A DNA stretch of 64,000 nucleotides from Vibrio sonorensis (GTDB lineage Bacteria > Pseudomonadota > Gammaproteobacteria > Enterobacterales > Vibrionaceae). The DNA lies in contig NZ_LJJE01000063.1 in NCBI RefSeq assembly GCF_001854765.1, forward strand, positions 349,689 through 413,688, read 5' to 3'. The position numbers and the translations under genes are program-made. Position 1 is the first letter of the stretch. The number at the start of each line of letters is the position of its first letter. The notes under the pieces are model-generated. The model was not told the origin of the DNA, ran no database searches, and saw only the letters and a program-made list of their open reading frames with translations. This document shows, piece by piece, positions 17,884 through 27,174 of this stretch.

Positions 17884-19141
17884 ATGCCGTTACCGAAAAA
17901 AGTTCTCAAGCACCCCATTTTTAATCATGCCCAGAACGATGGTCCTATTGACCTCGATGAGGTCCTTAAACCAATTTTTGATCGACCAAAGTACCGCCTA
18001 ACGCCGTCTCCATCGATAGAACACAAAGCAATCTCACAGCGTTGGTCTGTACTATCTCAACTGACTGAACAATCGGTACTTTGCGATGAGGCCACCTATA
18101 GGAACTCTTCGGTATACGACAAAAACATTGAATACTTTATCGGTACAGCTAAGGTTCCTTTAGGGATTGCCGGCCCTTTACGCGTTAACGGTACAAATGC
18201 AAGGGACGATTTTTTAGTGCCTTTGGCTACGACAGAAGCGGCATTGGTCGCCTCTTACCACCGCGGCGCAAAGCTTATTACCGCAAGTGGTGGTGCCAGT
18301 GCCATGGTTATCAATGAAGGTGTAACGCGCAGTCCTGTCTTTCAGTTTTCGAACCTGTCTGAAGCTGGTCAGTTTGTCGCGTGGGTTGTAACTCAGTACG
18401 ATAATTTCAAAGAGCTTGTTAAGACCACTACTTCTCACGGACGTCTTCACGACGTTTCGGTAAACATTGAAGGCAACCATGTCTACTTGGTTTTTGAATA
18501 TCATACTGGCGACGCCAGTGGTCAAAACATGGTGACGATTGCTACTCATAAAGTATTTAATTTTATCAAGCAAAAGTCCCCAATAGGATTAAAGCAAGCT
18601 ACTTGGACGGCAATCTATCCGGTGACAAAAAACCAAACTTACACGCACTGCGAGGTGTACGTGGTAGAAAGGTAGTGGCTGAAGTTCATATCCCTTCTCT
18701 CGAGATAGAAAAACACCTGCATTGTACCCCTGCTCAAATGGTTGAGTTTGGAAAAATGACAACGACTGGTGCTCAACTTAGTGGACAAATTGGCGTCAAT
18801 GCCCATTATGCTAACGCCCTTGCCGCCCTGTACATAGCTTGTGGTCAGGATGCCGCATGCGTCGCTGAATCTGCTATCGGTATTACCCGTATGGAGCTAA
18901 GTGATGATGGTGGTCTATATGCGAGTGTTACTTTACCAAACCTCATGGTAGGGACAGTTGGCGGAGGCACTGGACTGCAACTCAGAAGGCTTGTCTCGAT
19001 ATTTTAGGATTGTTTGGTAGTGGTAAAGCCAATGCCCTTGCCGAAGTCGCAGCGAGTTTGTGTCTGGCTGGTGAACTTTCAATTGTTGGTGCGTTTTGTG
19101 CCGATCATTTTTCTCGCGCCCACCACAAATTAGCTCGATAG
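17884..19141 (+). CDS. mvaA: Hydroxymethylglutaryl-CoA reductase (two frameshifts in this sequence)
   Basis: Reduces HMG-CoA to mevalonate with NADPH. The product is spread over three frames. Frame one (from 17884) carries YFIGTAKVPLGIAGP, the catalytic-Glu region LATTEAALVASYHRGAK and the cofactor segment GDASGQNMV; frame two carries DGNLSGDKKPNLHALRG with the catalytic Lys and then GKMTTTGAQLSGQIGVN; frame three runs KACLDILGLFGSGKANALAEVAA to the catalytic-His region HFSRAHHKLAR and stops at 19141. One missing T near 18602 and one missing C near 18978 account for both shifts, giving about 419 residues. No other mevalonate-pathway gene is nearby, so its role is unclear. The start is the first ATG with only a weak ribosome site. 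Confidence 0.88.
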
Positions 19142-19230
19142 CGTTTTACCTGAAGGCATCTTGTTCTAGGTCACTGTTTTAGCGAGCATTTTAAACTATA
19201 GTATACGTTTTAAATACGCAACCTATTGCT

Positions 19231-19896
19231 ATGCCTTCAGTTAACAAAACCATTAATGAGTTAGTTCCTCTGCTCAAGCCAGGCACTAGGCTATCCCTTA
19301 CTATTGAATTTACTATTCAAGATCAGTTCACCTTTGCAACTTCCCTTGTGGGACACAAAGAGGGACAATACATTATCTTGGAATTGCCTAGTAAGGCGAA
19401 AGAAGCATTGGTTATGAGGAATGTCTCCAATGCACACGTAGTCGTAAGATGTGTCACTGATACAACACTCGGTCATGTTATTGCGTTTAAGTCGACAGTA
19501 CTGCAGATAGTGAACTCTCCAGTACAACTCATTTTTATACGCTTTCCAAAACACTTTGCGTCTAAGCCTATACGAAACCACGAGAGATACTCTTTCGAGA
19601 TCCCGATTGAGATTAGTTCAAACACCATCACTTACCAAGCGACTATGCTCGACTTCTCTCTTTCTGGATTAGCGTTTTTCGTACTTGGCGAGTGCAACTT
19701 ATCGCGAAACAGTTTGATTGATATACACTCTCCATTTAGTGAGTTTTTGCCAGACAAACTTGGCTATAGCATAGTGAGTATTACAAAAGAGAAAAATGGT
19801 CACAGATACGGAGTTAAGTACGATCAGGCACTTAAAATGAATGATCGCCTCAAACTTGCACTACTTGAGCACAACTACCTTTCCAGTTCTTTGTGA
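19231..19896 (+). CDS. PilZ-domain cyclic-di-GMP-binding protein
   Basis: A 221-residue cytoplasmic protein. The C-terminal half has the PilZ cyclic-di-GMP-binding pattern: RxxxR as RNHER near residue 117, followed by D-x-S-x-x-G as DFSLSG near residue 140. The N-terminal half (to about 105) has the fold pattern of the PilZN/YcgR-N domain found in flagellar brake proteins. It therefore probably alters motility or a surface trait when cyclic di-GMP rises. It is transcribed alone and its last 22 bases overlap the 3' end of luxQ on the other strand. Confidence 0.85.
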   Translation: MPSVNKTINELVPLLKPGTRLSLTIEFTIQDQFTFATSLVGHKEGQYIILELPSKAKEALVMRNVSNAHVVVRCVTDTTLGHVIAFKSTVLQIVNSPVQLIFIRFPKHFASKPIRNHERYSFEIPIEISSNTITYQATMLDFSLSGLAFFVLGECNLSRNSLIDIHSPFSEFLPDKLGYSIVSITKEKNGHRYGVKYDQALKMNDRLKLALLEHNYLSSSL

Positions 19897-22432
19897 TAGA
19901 AATGAGATTTGTAATGTACAAATGCGGCGTTTAGCGCCCGCTCTTTTAAAGGTTTAACTAACACATAGTCGGCTCCTGCTGACAAGAATGCTCGTTTAGT
20001 GTCTTGCATACCGTCGGCAGTACAAGCGTAAACTGGGACATCTAGGCCCAGATCTTCGCGAATAATTTGAGTAGTTTCAACACCGCCAATATTTGGGAGC
20101 TGGTTGTCCATCAAAATCAGGTCAACGTCACTGTTAGATTTAAGATAGTCTAGCGCTTGGTAACCATCTTCAACCCAGTCCACTTTCATACGGTATTTTT
20201 CACAAAACGCTTTGGCAATAAAGGCGTTTGTTCTGTTGTCTTCAACTAACAATACGTTTAGCTCATTTTCAAACAGTTCAGCAGGTGGAATCATCACCTC
20301 TTCAATTTCCGTACCTTCTTCTATCAATCTAGATTCTACTGGTACTTCAATGTGAAACTGTGTCCCCTCTCCGACTTGACTTGTAACTGTCACCTTCCCT
20401 TCGAGAAGATCGACCAAACTTTTCACAATCGCCAGACCAAGTCCACTGCCGCCGTACTCTCTTGTTGTCGTAGACTCAGCTTGAACGAAGGGTTCAAAGA
20501 TTTGTTCTAGTCTTTTTTGCTCTATTCCTATTCCTGAATCAGCAACGTGTATAACCAAAAGGTTATTTCCGTCCTCGGTCTCCTTGACCAGAATATTAAC
20601 AACCACTTTACCCTTGTGGGTGAACTTCACCGCGTTGCTTACTAGGTTAAATAGAATCTGGTTTAACCTAACTTGGTCGCTGTTGGCATAGCACTTATCG
20701 TTCACATTGGTGTTCACATCAAAGCCAATATGTTTTTCTACACATAATGGCGCAAAGATTTTTTCTACTGCGTTAACTAACTCAGAGATTTTGAACTCTG
20801 AGTGTTGAATGTGGAACTTCCCTTGCTCAATTTTGGAAAAATCTAATATGTCGTTTAGTACAGCAAGAAGGTGTTCTCCACTGTTACAAAGGATATCTAC
20901 ATGTTCTAAGTCATCTGGGTCAGAAAGATTGCCTTTTAGCAGTTGGGATACACCCAAGATACCATTAAGTGGCGTTCTTAACTCATGACTCATTTTAGCT
21001 AGAAAGTCTGCACGTAAACGCGCAGATTCTTCTGCGGCTTCTTTGGCGACCAAGCTCTGTCTTTCTGCTTCGACAAAGCTGGTCACGTCCTGTCCTTGAG
21101 CCATCACATTAGACACTTGTCCATTTAAACTGATCGGAGAAAGGTTCCACCTATAAGTCTTGTTACTTATTTGCAGATTGACACCCGTCAGTGTTGCGCC
21201 TTTGGAACACATGTTAATTTGCGGCGCTAGCTTAGACAAAAACTCGTGATCGTCAGTGCTTTCTTCATCAATTTGGAAAATGTGTTGCGCTGCTGGGTTT
21301 ACTCTTATCAAACGACCTGATTTGTCCCATAAGGTAATCGGCGATAATGAGAAATTAAACAGGTCAGCAAATTGCTTTTCCTGCTCTTGAGTACGCTTAA
21401 AGTTCCTTTCAAATGACTCGCCAATGGTGTGAAACTCTTCAATGTTTGAACCACTAAATGAGACGCCACTTCTATTTTTGACTGTTTGCCTCGTGAATTC
21501 AGTCAAGTTATCCAGCTCGGTAGCAACCCGTTTCCCCAACCAAAATCGGTTGTATACCACCATGATCATTAAACAAATTAATGCGCCTATGCCCCACCAG
21601 TAATGACTTCTGACCAAGGACAGAATATGGTCATTACTCTGCACGGTATAAACACTTAAGTAGGTCGGCACTCCATCTATCGACAAATCAGTCTTTGATA
21701 CCATATTCTCAGTGAGAGCAAACTCAGGGGTGTACTCTTCTAACCAAGCTAGGTGAGTAGATGTCCCCTCTTTGCTGCTAGACGCAATAACTTCACTACC
21801 AACTGTCAGGAAAACATTTTCTACATTTGAGCCTTTTAACATGGCATTGATAAGTGCAAAGTTGCCATTCAGTATGACACCTATGTGTAGATAGCCGACG
21901 ACTTCACCGGAGTCTGCGTTAATAATTGGCGAACGCCTTACCATCAAGTAACGTGTACCCAATTTAGAAGATGCTTGTGATAAGTGCCATGCCGACCCAT
22001 GAGACACTTGATTCGCTATAACTTCGAGATCAACTTGGTCTATGCCGTAAAATTCGTTGTTGTGATCATGCCATATGATTTCTTGATGACTAGTGACAAA
22101 CCGTAAATCTGGTGTGTTATTTGGGTTCATCTGATCGACGCTAGAGAAAAAGTTATACAGTTCGTCCGGTTCACTGGTCAAAGAGGTAACCAGAGTTGGG
22201 TTTCTACTATAACTATCCTGTTGAATCTCTATTGATTTCAATCGGAATGAGAAGATCTCTTGGACCAGACTAGATGTTTGTTGAACTGACCTTGCCACTT
22301 CTATCGAAACAACCTGACGATTCACTTGATAATTTTGTAGCAAGACAATACCCGTCAGTATAGCGATAGTCACAAATACCGACCGGGTAATTAACGAGAC
22401 TAAACTGGTGCGTTTCGTTTTAATTTTGCTCA

Positions 22433-22433
<1 letters not shown>
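19875..22433 (-). CDS. luxQ: Autoinducer-2 sensor kinase/phosphatase LuxQ
   Basis: Inner-membrane hybrid kinase that works with LuxP to sense AI-2 and feeds phosphate to LuxU and LuxO in the Vibrio quorum-sensing relay. The 852 residues show membrane helices near 15-35 and 280-300 around a LuxQ-type periplasmic domain (RFVTSHQEIIWHDHNNEFYGI), a PAS-like region, HisKA with AKMSHELRTPLNGILG (about residue 490), HATPase with GGSGLGLAIVKSLV, and a C-terminal receiver with the phospho-Asp in LILMDNQLP (about residue 780). No Hpt domain is present, as expected for LuxQ. Its ATG overlaps the luxP stop by one base (TAATG), so translation is coupled. Confidence 0.96.
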
Positions 22434-23551
<1,118 letters not shown>

Positions 23552-23622
23552 CTATCTTTTGCCAACTTTAGTATTTTGCTCTATTTTGGTTTTCATTCAA
23601 TGAAAATCTTATATTTTTTAAT

Positions 23623-23670
23623 AGGTTGCACAACTATTGACCTTTTAGTCAATTTTTTGTTGTGCAACCT
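23623..23670. repeat. Nested inverted repeat between traF-like gene and luxP
   Basis: An outer 12-base perfect inverted repeat (AGGTTGCACAAC at 23623-23634, GTTGTGCAACCT at 23659-23670) encloses an inner five-base repeat (TTGAC at 23637-23641, GTCAA at 23648-23652). The inner hairpin is followed by six T on the plus strand, but all nearby genes run on the minus strand, so it is not a plain terminator. It lies seven bases past the TraF-like stop and 84 bases before the luxP start. Confidence 0.7.
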
Positions 23671-23676
23671 GTATCT

Positions 23677-24837
23677 TTAGAAAGTAAAGGCTAAGTTTGC
23701 GGAAACACCAAATTGGTTGTCTCCAGCATAACTACCAGCAACGTCAAAACTGACTAAATCACCGGGGCTAATGCCAATACCTGCGGTGACTGAATTATCC
23801 AAAGTGTCTTCTATGTCAATTTCGTAACCGGCTCTTAACTGTGCCCAACCCGCAGCATTGCCTTCAATACCAAAACGCAAAAACTGGGTATCATCATTTA
23901 CGTTAACAAACCTTCCCTGCTCAGTAAGATCTAAGTCAGCCGTTGCAGTAAAGTATGTCGAAGTATAGGAACCAGATACCGTCACTTGAGTATCAAGTTC
24001 ATATCGATACATAGTATTGTTCACCGCTAACGTATCGATCCTCTGCGAAAACAAATCTTTAATGGCAATACCCGCTCTAAACTGATCGGCTACCCAAACC
24101 GCACCCAGATCGATGTTAAACGCATTTTTTTTCTTTTCCGTTTGGTCGTAGTCATCTATATCAAAATCTTCAACCGACAAGTTTTGGTTATAGGTGCGCA
24201 TTTGTTGCAACTTAGGTGTTACCCCTATAGATACCTGTTGACCACTTAATACAAAAATCTTTGCCAATGCTACGCCGTATTCCTCAAGCCCAAAAGCAAT
24301 CACATCTACTGACGAGTTTTCGTAGCGACTTTGAACAGCGGAAGCGCTATTTCCGCCATCTGCTGCGATTTTTGTTGAAGCAATTACCTCTGCGTATCCA
24401 CGCGCAAAAAAGTTGCTTGAGATAGTATCAATAGGCAAAGCAACAGAAACCCCTACCCCTCCATTGACAGCTAACGGTTTGTCATCTGCTAAACGGGTTA
24501 GATAGCTGTTCAGTTGATCCACTGTCGTTTGGTCGCCACTTCCACCATTTTCAAACGCTTTGATTGTGTCTTGCAGGTCATCAATAGTTGCAAGGCTTTC
24601 GTCGGTGTCGCGTACCCGTATCCCTATCGCTGGGAAAAGAACACCGAAAGAATCACTATCTCTGTACACCGCCACCAGCGCGGGGTTGTAAAATGGAGCA
24701 AGTACGTAATCTGCACTTGTTACGCCGGCATTGCCCATACCGTTACCGCGTCCATCGGGTACAACGGCAGCGCCATACGATGCAGTTGAAACCAATGAAG
24801 CAGCCACTACTATTGATAAATTTCTTTTTATATTCAT
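23677..24837 (-). CDS. Outer-membrane beta-barrel protein, plasmid TraF-like family
   Basis: A 386-residue exported protein with a signal peptide cut near ASYGA (about residue 23). It begins GRGNGMGNAGVTSADYVLAPFYNPAL, the pattern of the TraF/FadL-like outer-membrane family (also seen in OmpP1 proteins), then alternating beta strands, and ends in Phe (NLAFTF) as barrels do. Databases often label such proteins conjugal transfer TraF, but nothing here relates to conjugation. Substrate unknown. A loop-closing hairpin lies in its leader (24847-24874). Confidence 0.8.
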   Translation of the reverse strand: MNIKRNLSIVVAASLVSTASYGAAVVPDGRGNGMGNAGVTSADYVLAPFYNPALVAVYRDSDSFGVLFPAIGIRVRDTDESLATIDDLQDTIKAFENGGSGDQTTVDQLNSYLTRLADDKPLAVNGGVGVSVALPIDTISSNFFARGYAEVIASTKIAADGGNSASAVQSRYENSSVDVIAFGLEEYGVALAKIFVLSGQQVSIGVTPKLQQMRTYNQNLSVEDFDIDDYDQTEKKKNAFNIDLGAVWVADQFRAGIAIKDLFSQRIDTLAVNNTMYRYELDTQVTVSGSYTSTYFTATADLDLTEQGRFVNVNDDTQFLRFGIEGNAAGWAQLRAGYEIDIEDTLDNSVTAGIGISPGDLVSFDVAGSYAGDNQFGVSANLAFTF

Positions 24838-24846
24838 GTCTCTACC

Positions 24847-24874
24847 AACCTTTTACTAGTCCAATTAAAAGGTT
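24847..24874 (-). repeat. Hairpin in the leader of the TraF-like gene
   Basis: AACCTTTT and AAAAGGTT form a perfect eight-base inverted repeat with a 12-base loop, ten bases upstream of the start codon. In the minus-strand message the downstream arm contains the AAGG ribosome-binding region, so folding could mask it. Confidence 0.45.
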
Positions 24875-24905
24875 AATACAGATTTAGAATTTGGAAGGAC
24901 TTTCT

Positions 24906-25214
24906 TTATGAATTGTTAGGTGTGGTAAGTTTCTCAAGGGAATATTGCCCGGAAACGAGCTTTTCTTTAGAAGCTTTACTAAGCTTTTTGAGTTTTATTT
25001 CTAATTTAGTGGCTTCACTGCGCGTACTGCCTGCACTTTGAAACCATACAAGAGTTAAAGGGCCTTTTCCTCTCAAGGCTTTTGCACCAGTACCCTTTAC
25101 ATGCTGCTGAAAGCGGCGCTCAACATCCGTGGTAATACCACAATACAAAGCGCCGTTAAAAGAGCGGATCATATATATAAACCACCCTTCTTTTTTATTG
25201 TTAATCGGTTGCAA
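24906..25214 (-). CDS. GIY-YIG nuclease-domain protein, YhbQ (UPF0213) type
   Basis: A 102-residue single-domain GIY-YIG protein. The motif reads FIYMI...[16 protein letters not shown], with the family's conserved Arg and His, then [12 protein letters not shown] in the form G-A-K-A-L-R-G-K typical of YhbQ and its relatives. YhbQ-type proteins have been linked to nuclease activity on DNA, but the role here is not shown. It follows yceH by four bases on the same strand and is probably co-transcribed with it. Confidence 0.9.
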   Translation of the reverse strand: MQPINNKKEGWFIYMIRSFNGALYCGITTDVERRFQQHVKGTGAKALRGKGPLTLVWFQSAGSTRSEATKLEIKLKKLSKASKEKLVSGQYSLEKLTTPNNS

Positions 25215-25218
25215 AGGA

Positions 25219-25866
25219 TTAGCTCAATTGCTCAACTGTCGCTTTAAGTTCTGCTAGTTGCACTTTAAGCTCTGCAACCTCTTGTTCTAAACGCGTCACT
25301 CTATCATCACTTTCTAGATGGCCTGTTTGCGATTCAACTACTTCGCCAACTTCAACCTCTCCACTAAACAGATGCTGATAGCGCGATTCGCGTTTGCCCG
25401 GTTCGCGTGCCAGTTTCACAACTAGCGCACCTTCTTCTCGATTAGCCATACCATCGAGAACGGCCTCTACCTCTTTCACATCGGTAAAATCCGCCAGCCT
25501 GTTGGTACGAGTGCGAAGTTCGCCCGGAGTTTGCGCTCCTCGCAGTAGCAGACAACACACAATACCTTTTTCTTGTGCAGATAGTTTTAAATCGCCAAAC
25601 TCCGTATTACAGAAACGGTGTTGGTATTTGTTTGCCCTACTATTAAATCCGCTTTCATCGCTTACTAACCTTCTGGATATTAAGCCATCGACACCTTGCT
25701 GTATTTGCTGTTCTGAAAGCGCCATCACTGGCTCGCGATTGCTTTTTTGGTTGCACGCTGAAGTCAAGCTATTTAGCGTTAAAGGGTAGTAGTCGGGAGT
25801 CGTTACTTCCTTTTCGATTAAGCACCCAATAATTCGAGCTTCTATAGCGGAAAGTTCAATGCTCAT
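25219..25866 (-). CDS. yceH: YceH family protein (DUF480, UPF0502)
   Basis: A 215-residue protein with tandem winged-helix domains characteristic of DUF480: it opens [31 protein letters not shown], has [11 protein letters not shown], and the second domain has [18 protein letters not shown]-terminal coiled coil ([23 protein letters not shown]) suggests oligomerisation. Its biochemical function is not established. It forms a short minus-strand unit with the GIY-YIG gene. Confidence 0.92.
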   Translation of the reverse strand: MSIELSAIEARIIGCLIEKEVTTPDYYPLTLNSLTSACNQKSNREPVMALSEQQIQQGVDGLISRRLVSDESGFNSRANKYQHRFCNTEFGDLKLSAQEKGIVCCLLLRGAQTPGELRTRTNRLADFTDVKEVEAVLDGMANREEGALVVKLAREPGKRESRYQHLFSGEVEVGEVVESQTGHLESDDRVTRLEQEVAELKVQLAELKATVEQLS

Positions 25867-25901
25867 ATTTACCGTCCTTTTGGTTTTCTTTTTGGTATGC
25901 G

Positions 25902-26108
25902 CTAGTGCTCTGAAACAATAGTTACAGATTCAGTATTTCCATCCTCGTCGATCATCAATATACGCGAACGACCAATTTCGATTTCTGTCATTTCTTGTTG
26001 GGTTCGTTCACTTTGATATGCTTGACGTAGACGCTCTGAATTTTCAATCTGTACAGCACTCGGCTCACGGGGAACCAATATTTGAGAAACACGCATTTCC
26101 ATGGTCAT
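25902..26108 (-). CDS. Small hypothetical protein, 68 residues
   Basis: A short, hydrophilic protein with no signal peptide or membrane helix; the middle is Glu/Gln/Arg-rich and helical ([22 protein letters not shown]) and the end forms beta-strand-like repeats ([17 protein letters not shown]). I do not recognise a family. Met1 and Met3 are both possible starts and neither has a good ribosome site. It lies 35 bases upstream of yceH and may share its transcript. Confidence 0.6.
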   Translation of the reverse strand: MTMEMRVSQILVPREPSAVQIENSERLRQAYQSERTQQEMTEIEIGRSRILMIDEDGNTESVTIVSEH

Positions 26109-26283
26109 AAAAAGTTATCGGGAGCAAGATAATATCTTGACTGACGCTGCGGCTCAACGAATCAATTGCGAAACGAACAGTTTTTGCTCAATAAAGAGGC
26201 GTTATTGATCTAAAGACTGTTCTAACAAGGGCTGTTGTGTTTTAATCGATCTAAGTTATTGTTGATTATTAGGAAAGGGATCT

Positions 26284-26604
26284 ATGAGCGGAGTATTTGA
26301 AATCGTTGGTCAAGCTCGTCGTAAAAACAAGCTTAAGCGTGAATTGGTTGATAATGAAAAGAAAGTACGTGACAACCGCAAGCGTGTTGACCTACTAGAA
26401 AACTTGCTTGACTACATCGAAGCTGATATGAGCACTGACGAAATCGTTGGTATCATCAAAAACATGAAAGCGGACTACGAAGATCGCGTTGATGACCACA
26501 TCATCAAAAGCGCTGAGATCTCTAAAGAGCGTCGTGAAATCAGCCGCCGTATTCGCGAACTAACGGAAGTTGATAAGCAAACCGTTCAAGGCAAAAAGAA
26601 GTAA
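26284..26604 (+). CDS. Coiled-coil hypothetical protein, 106 residues
   Basis: A soluble, highly charged, wholly helical protein with heptad-like spacing ([33 protein letters not shown], then [13 protein letters not shown]). The codons are strikingly those of abundantly expressed genes (CGT for Arg, GAA for Glu, AAC for Asn), a very strong ribosome site (AGGAAAGGGA) precedes the ATG, and a strong terminator follows, all of which suggest an abundant protein. Family and function not recognised. Confidence 0.82.
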   Translation: MSGVFEIVGQARRKNKLKRELVDNEKKVRDNRKRVDLLENLLDYIEADMSTDEIVGIIKNMKADYEDRVDDHIIKSAEISKERREISRRIRELTEVDKQTVQGKKK

Positions 26605-26609
26605 TCTTT

Positions 26610-26636
26610 AAAACCCGCTTTTAAGCGGGTTTTTTC
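26610..26636 (+). terminator. Rho-independent terminator after the coiled-coil gene
   Basis: AAAACCCGCTT / AAGCGGGTTTT with a very small loop, followed by a T-run. Confidence 0.93.
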
Positions 26637-26639
26637 TTA

Positions 26640-26886
26640 TCCATATGAGATTTAACTTTTCATCATCACGTAAAACGTTTGCGTAATCGCTAACCTTCTA
26701 TTTACTGAAAAGTGGGGCTTTAATCACATATTTCCCCCTGTTATATTTCTTCGCAGTACTTATTCAAACCATTCGAGGCATGGAGCTTCCTCGCAAGGGC
26801 TATTCCCTATATCTCACGATGAGAAGATTGGTACCACTTTTGTCTGGCAAATTTGGTGCGGGCAGTAAATTACAGAGGGTTAAATT
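26640..26886 (+). promoter_or_regulatory. Gene-free stretch with a structured leader ahead of the YgjV-like gene
   Basis: Contains a LacI/PurR-type palindrome half (AAACGTTTGCGT, 26673-26684) and then three successive hairpins: CGAGG/CCTCG (26774-26793), AGGG/CCCT (26796-26808) and TCTCA/TGAGA (26812-26824). CCAT (26769-26772) can also pair with ATGG (26780-26783), which puts CGAGG in a loop that can pair with CCTCG as a pseudoknot. The next gene starts 62 bases later with GAGGG as ribosome site. I do not match it to a known riboswitch; it has a passing likeness to the cyclic-di-GMP-I class (AAACCATTCGA, CGCAA) but lacks its GNRA loop and 3' core. Confidence 0.45.
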
Positions 26887-27129
26887 ATGGACATGGTTGA
26901 AATTCTTGGTTACGCGGCTTCCATTATGGTTGCGATCTCCCTAATGATGAAAGATATCGTTAAGCTTCGCGTTTTGAACTTTATTGGTTGTGCGCTTTTT
27001 ACTGCCTACGGACTTATGATTGACGCATGGCCTGTTGTAGTGACGAACGGCTTTATTGCATGTGTTAATGTGTATTTTTTGGCAAAGATGCGACAAGAGC
27101 AAAAACCAACTGCTGAGTCTGTCGCTTAA
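26887..27129 (+). CDS. Small inner-membrane protein, YgjV-like
   Basis: An 80-residue protein with three hydrophobic helices (about 5-22, 30-46 and 48-68) and a charged tail, beginning VEILGYAASIMVAISLMMKDIVKLRVLN. This matches the YgjV-type small membrane proteins (PF10688), whose role is unknown. Codon use is good, the GAGGG ribosome site is clear, and the gene has its own terminator. The preceding leader is unusual in structure. Confidence 0.78.
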   Translation: MDMVEILGYAASIMVAISLMMKDIVKLRVLNFIGCALFTAYGLMIDAWPVVVTNGFIACVNVYFLAKMRQEQKPTAESVA

Positions 27130-27145
27130 ATATTAGTTAAAATAG

Positions 27146-27174
27146 AAAACCCCGCTTTGGCGGGGTTTTCTTTT
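27146..27174. terminator. Bidirectional terminator between YgjV-like gene and RND pump gene
   Basis: AAAACCCCGC / GCGGGGTTTT with a TTTG loop and T-runs on either strand. Confidence 0.92.

Noticed and set aside
23677..24837. TraF as evidence of a conjugative element
   Set aside because: No other transfer gene, relaxase or integrase is nearby; this family name reflects fold similarity to an outer-membrane protein group.
25394..25789. 131-codon plus-strand frame opposite yceH
   Set aside because: Serine- and arginine-rich shadow of a conserved DUF480 gene.
26769..26824. Calling the leader a cyclic-di-GMP-I riboswitch
   Set aside because: Only two short motifs agree; the GNRA loop, the P3 stem and the 3' core are missing.
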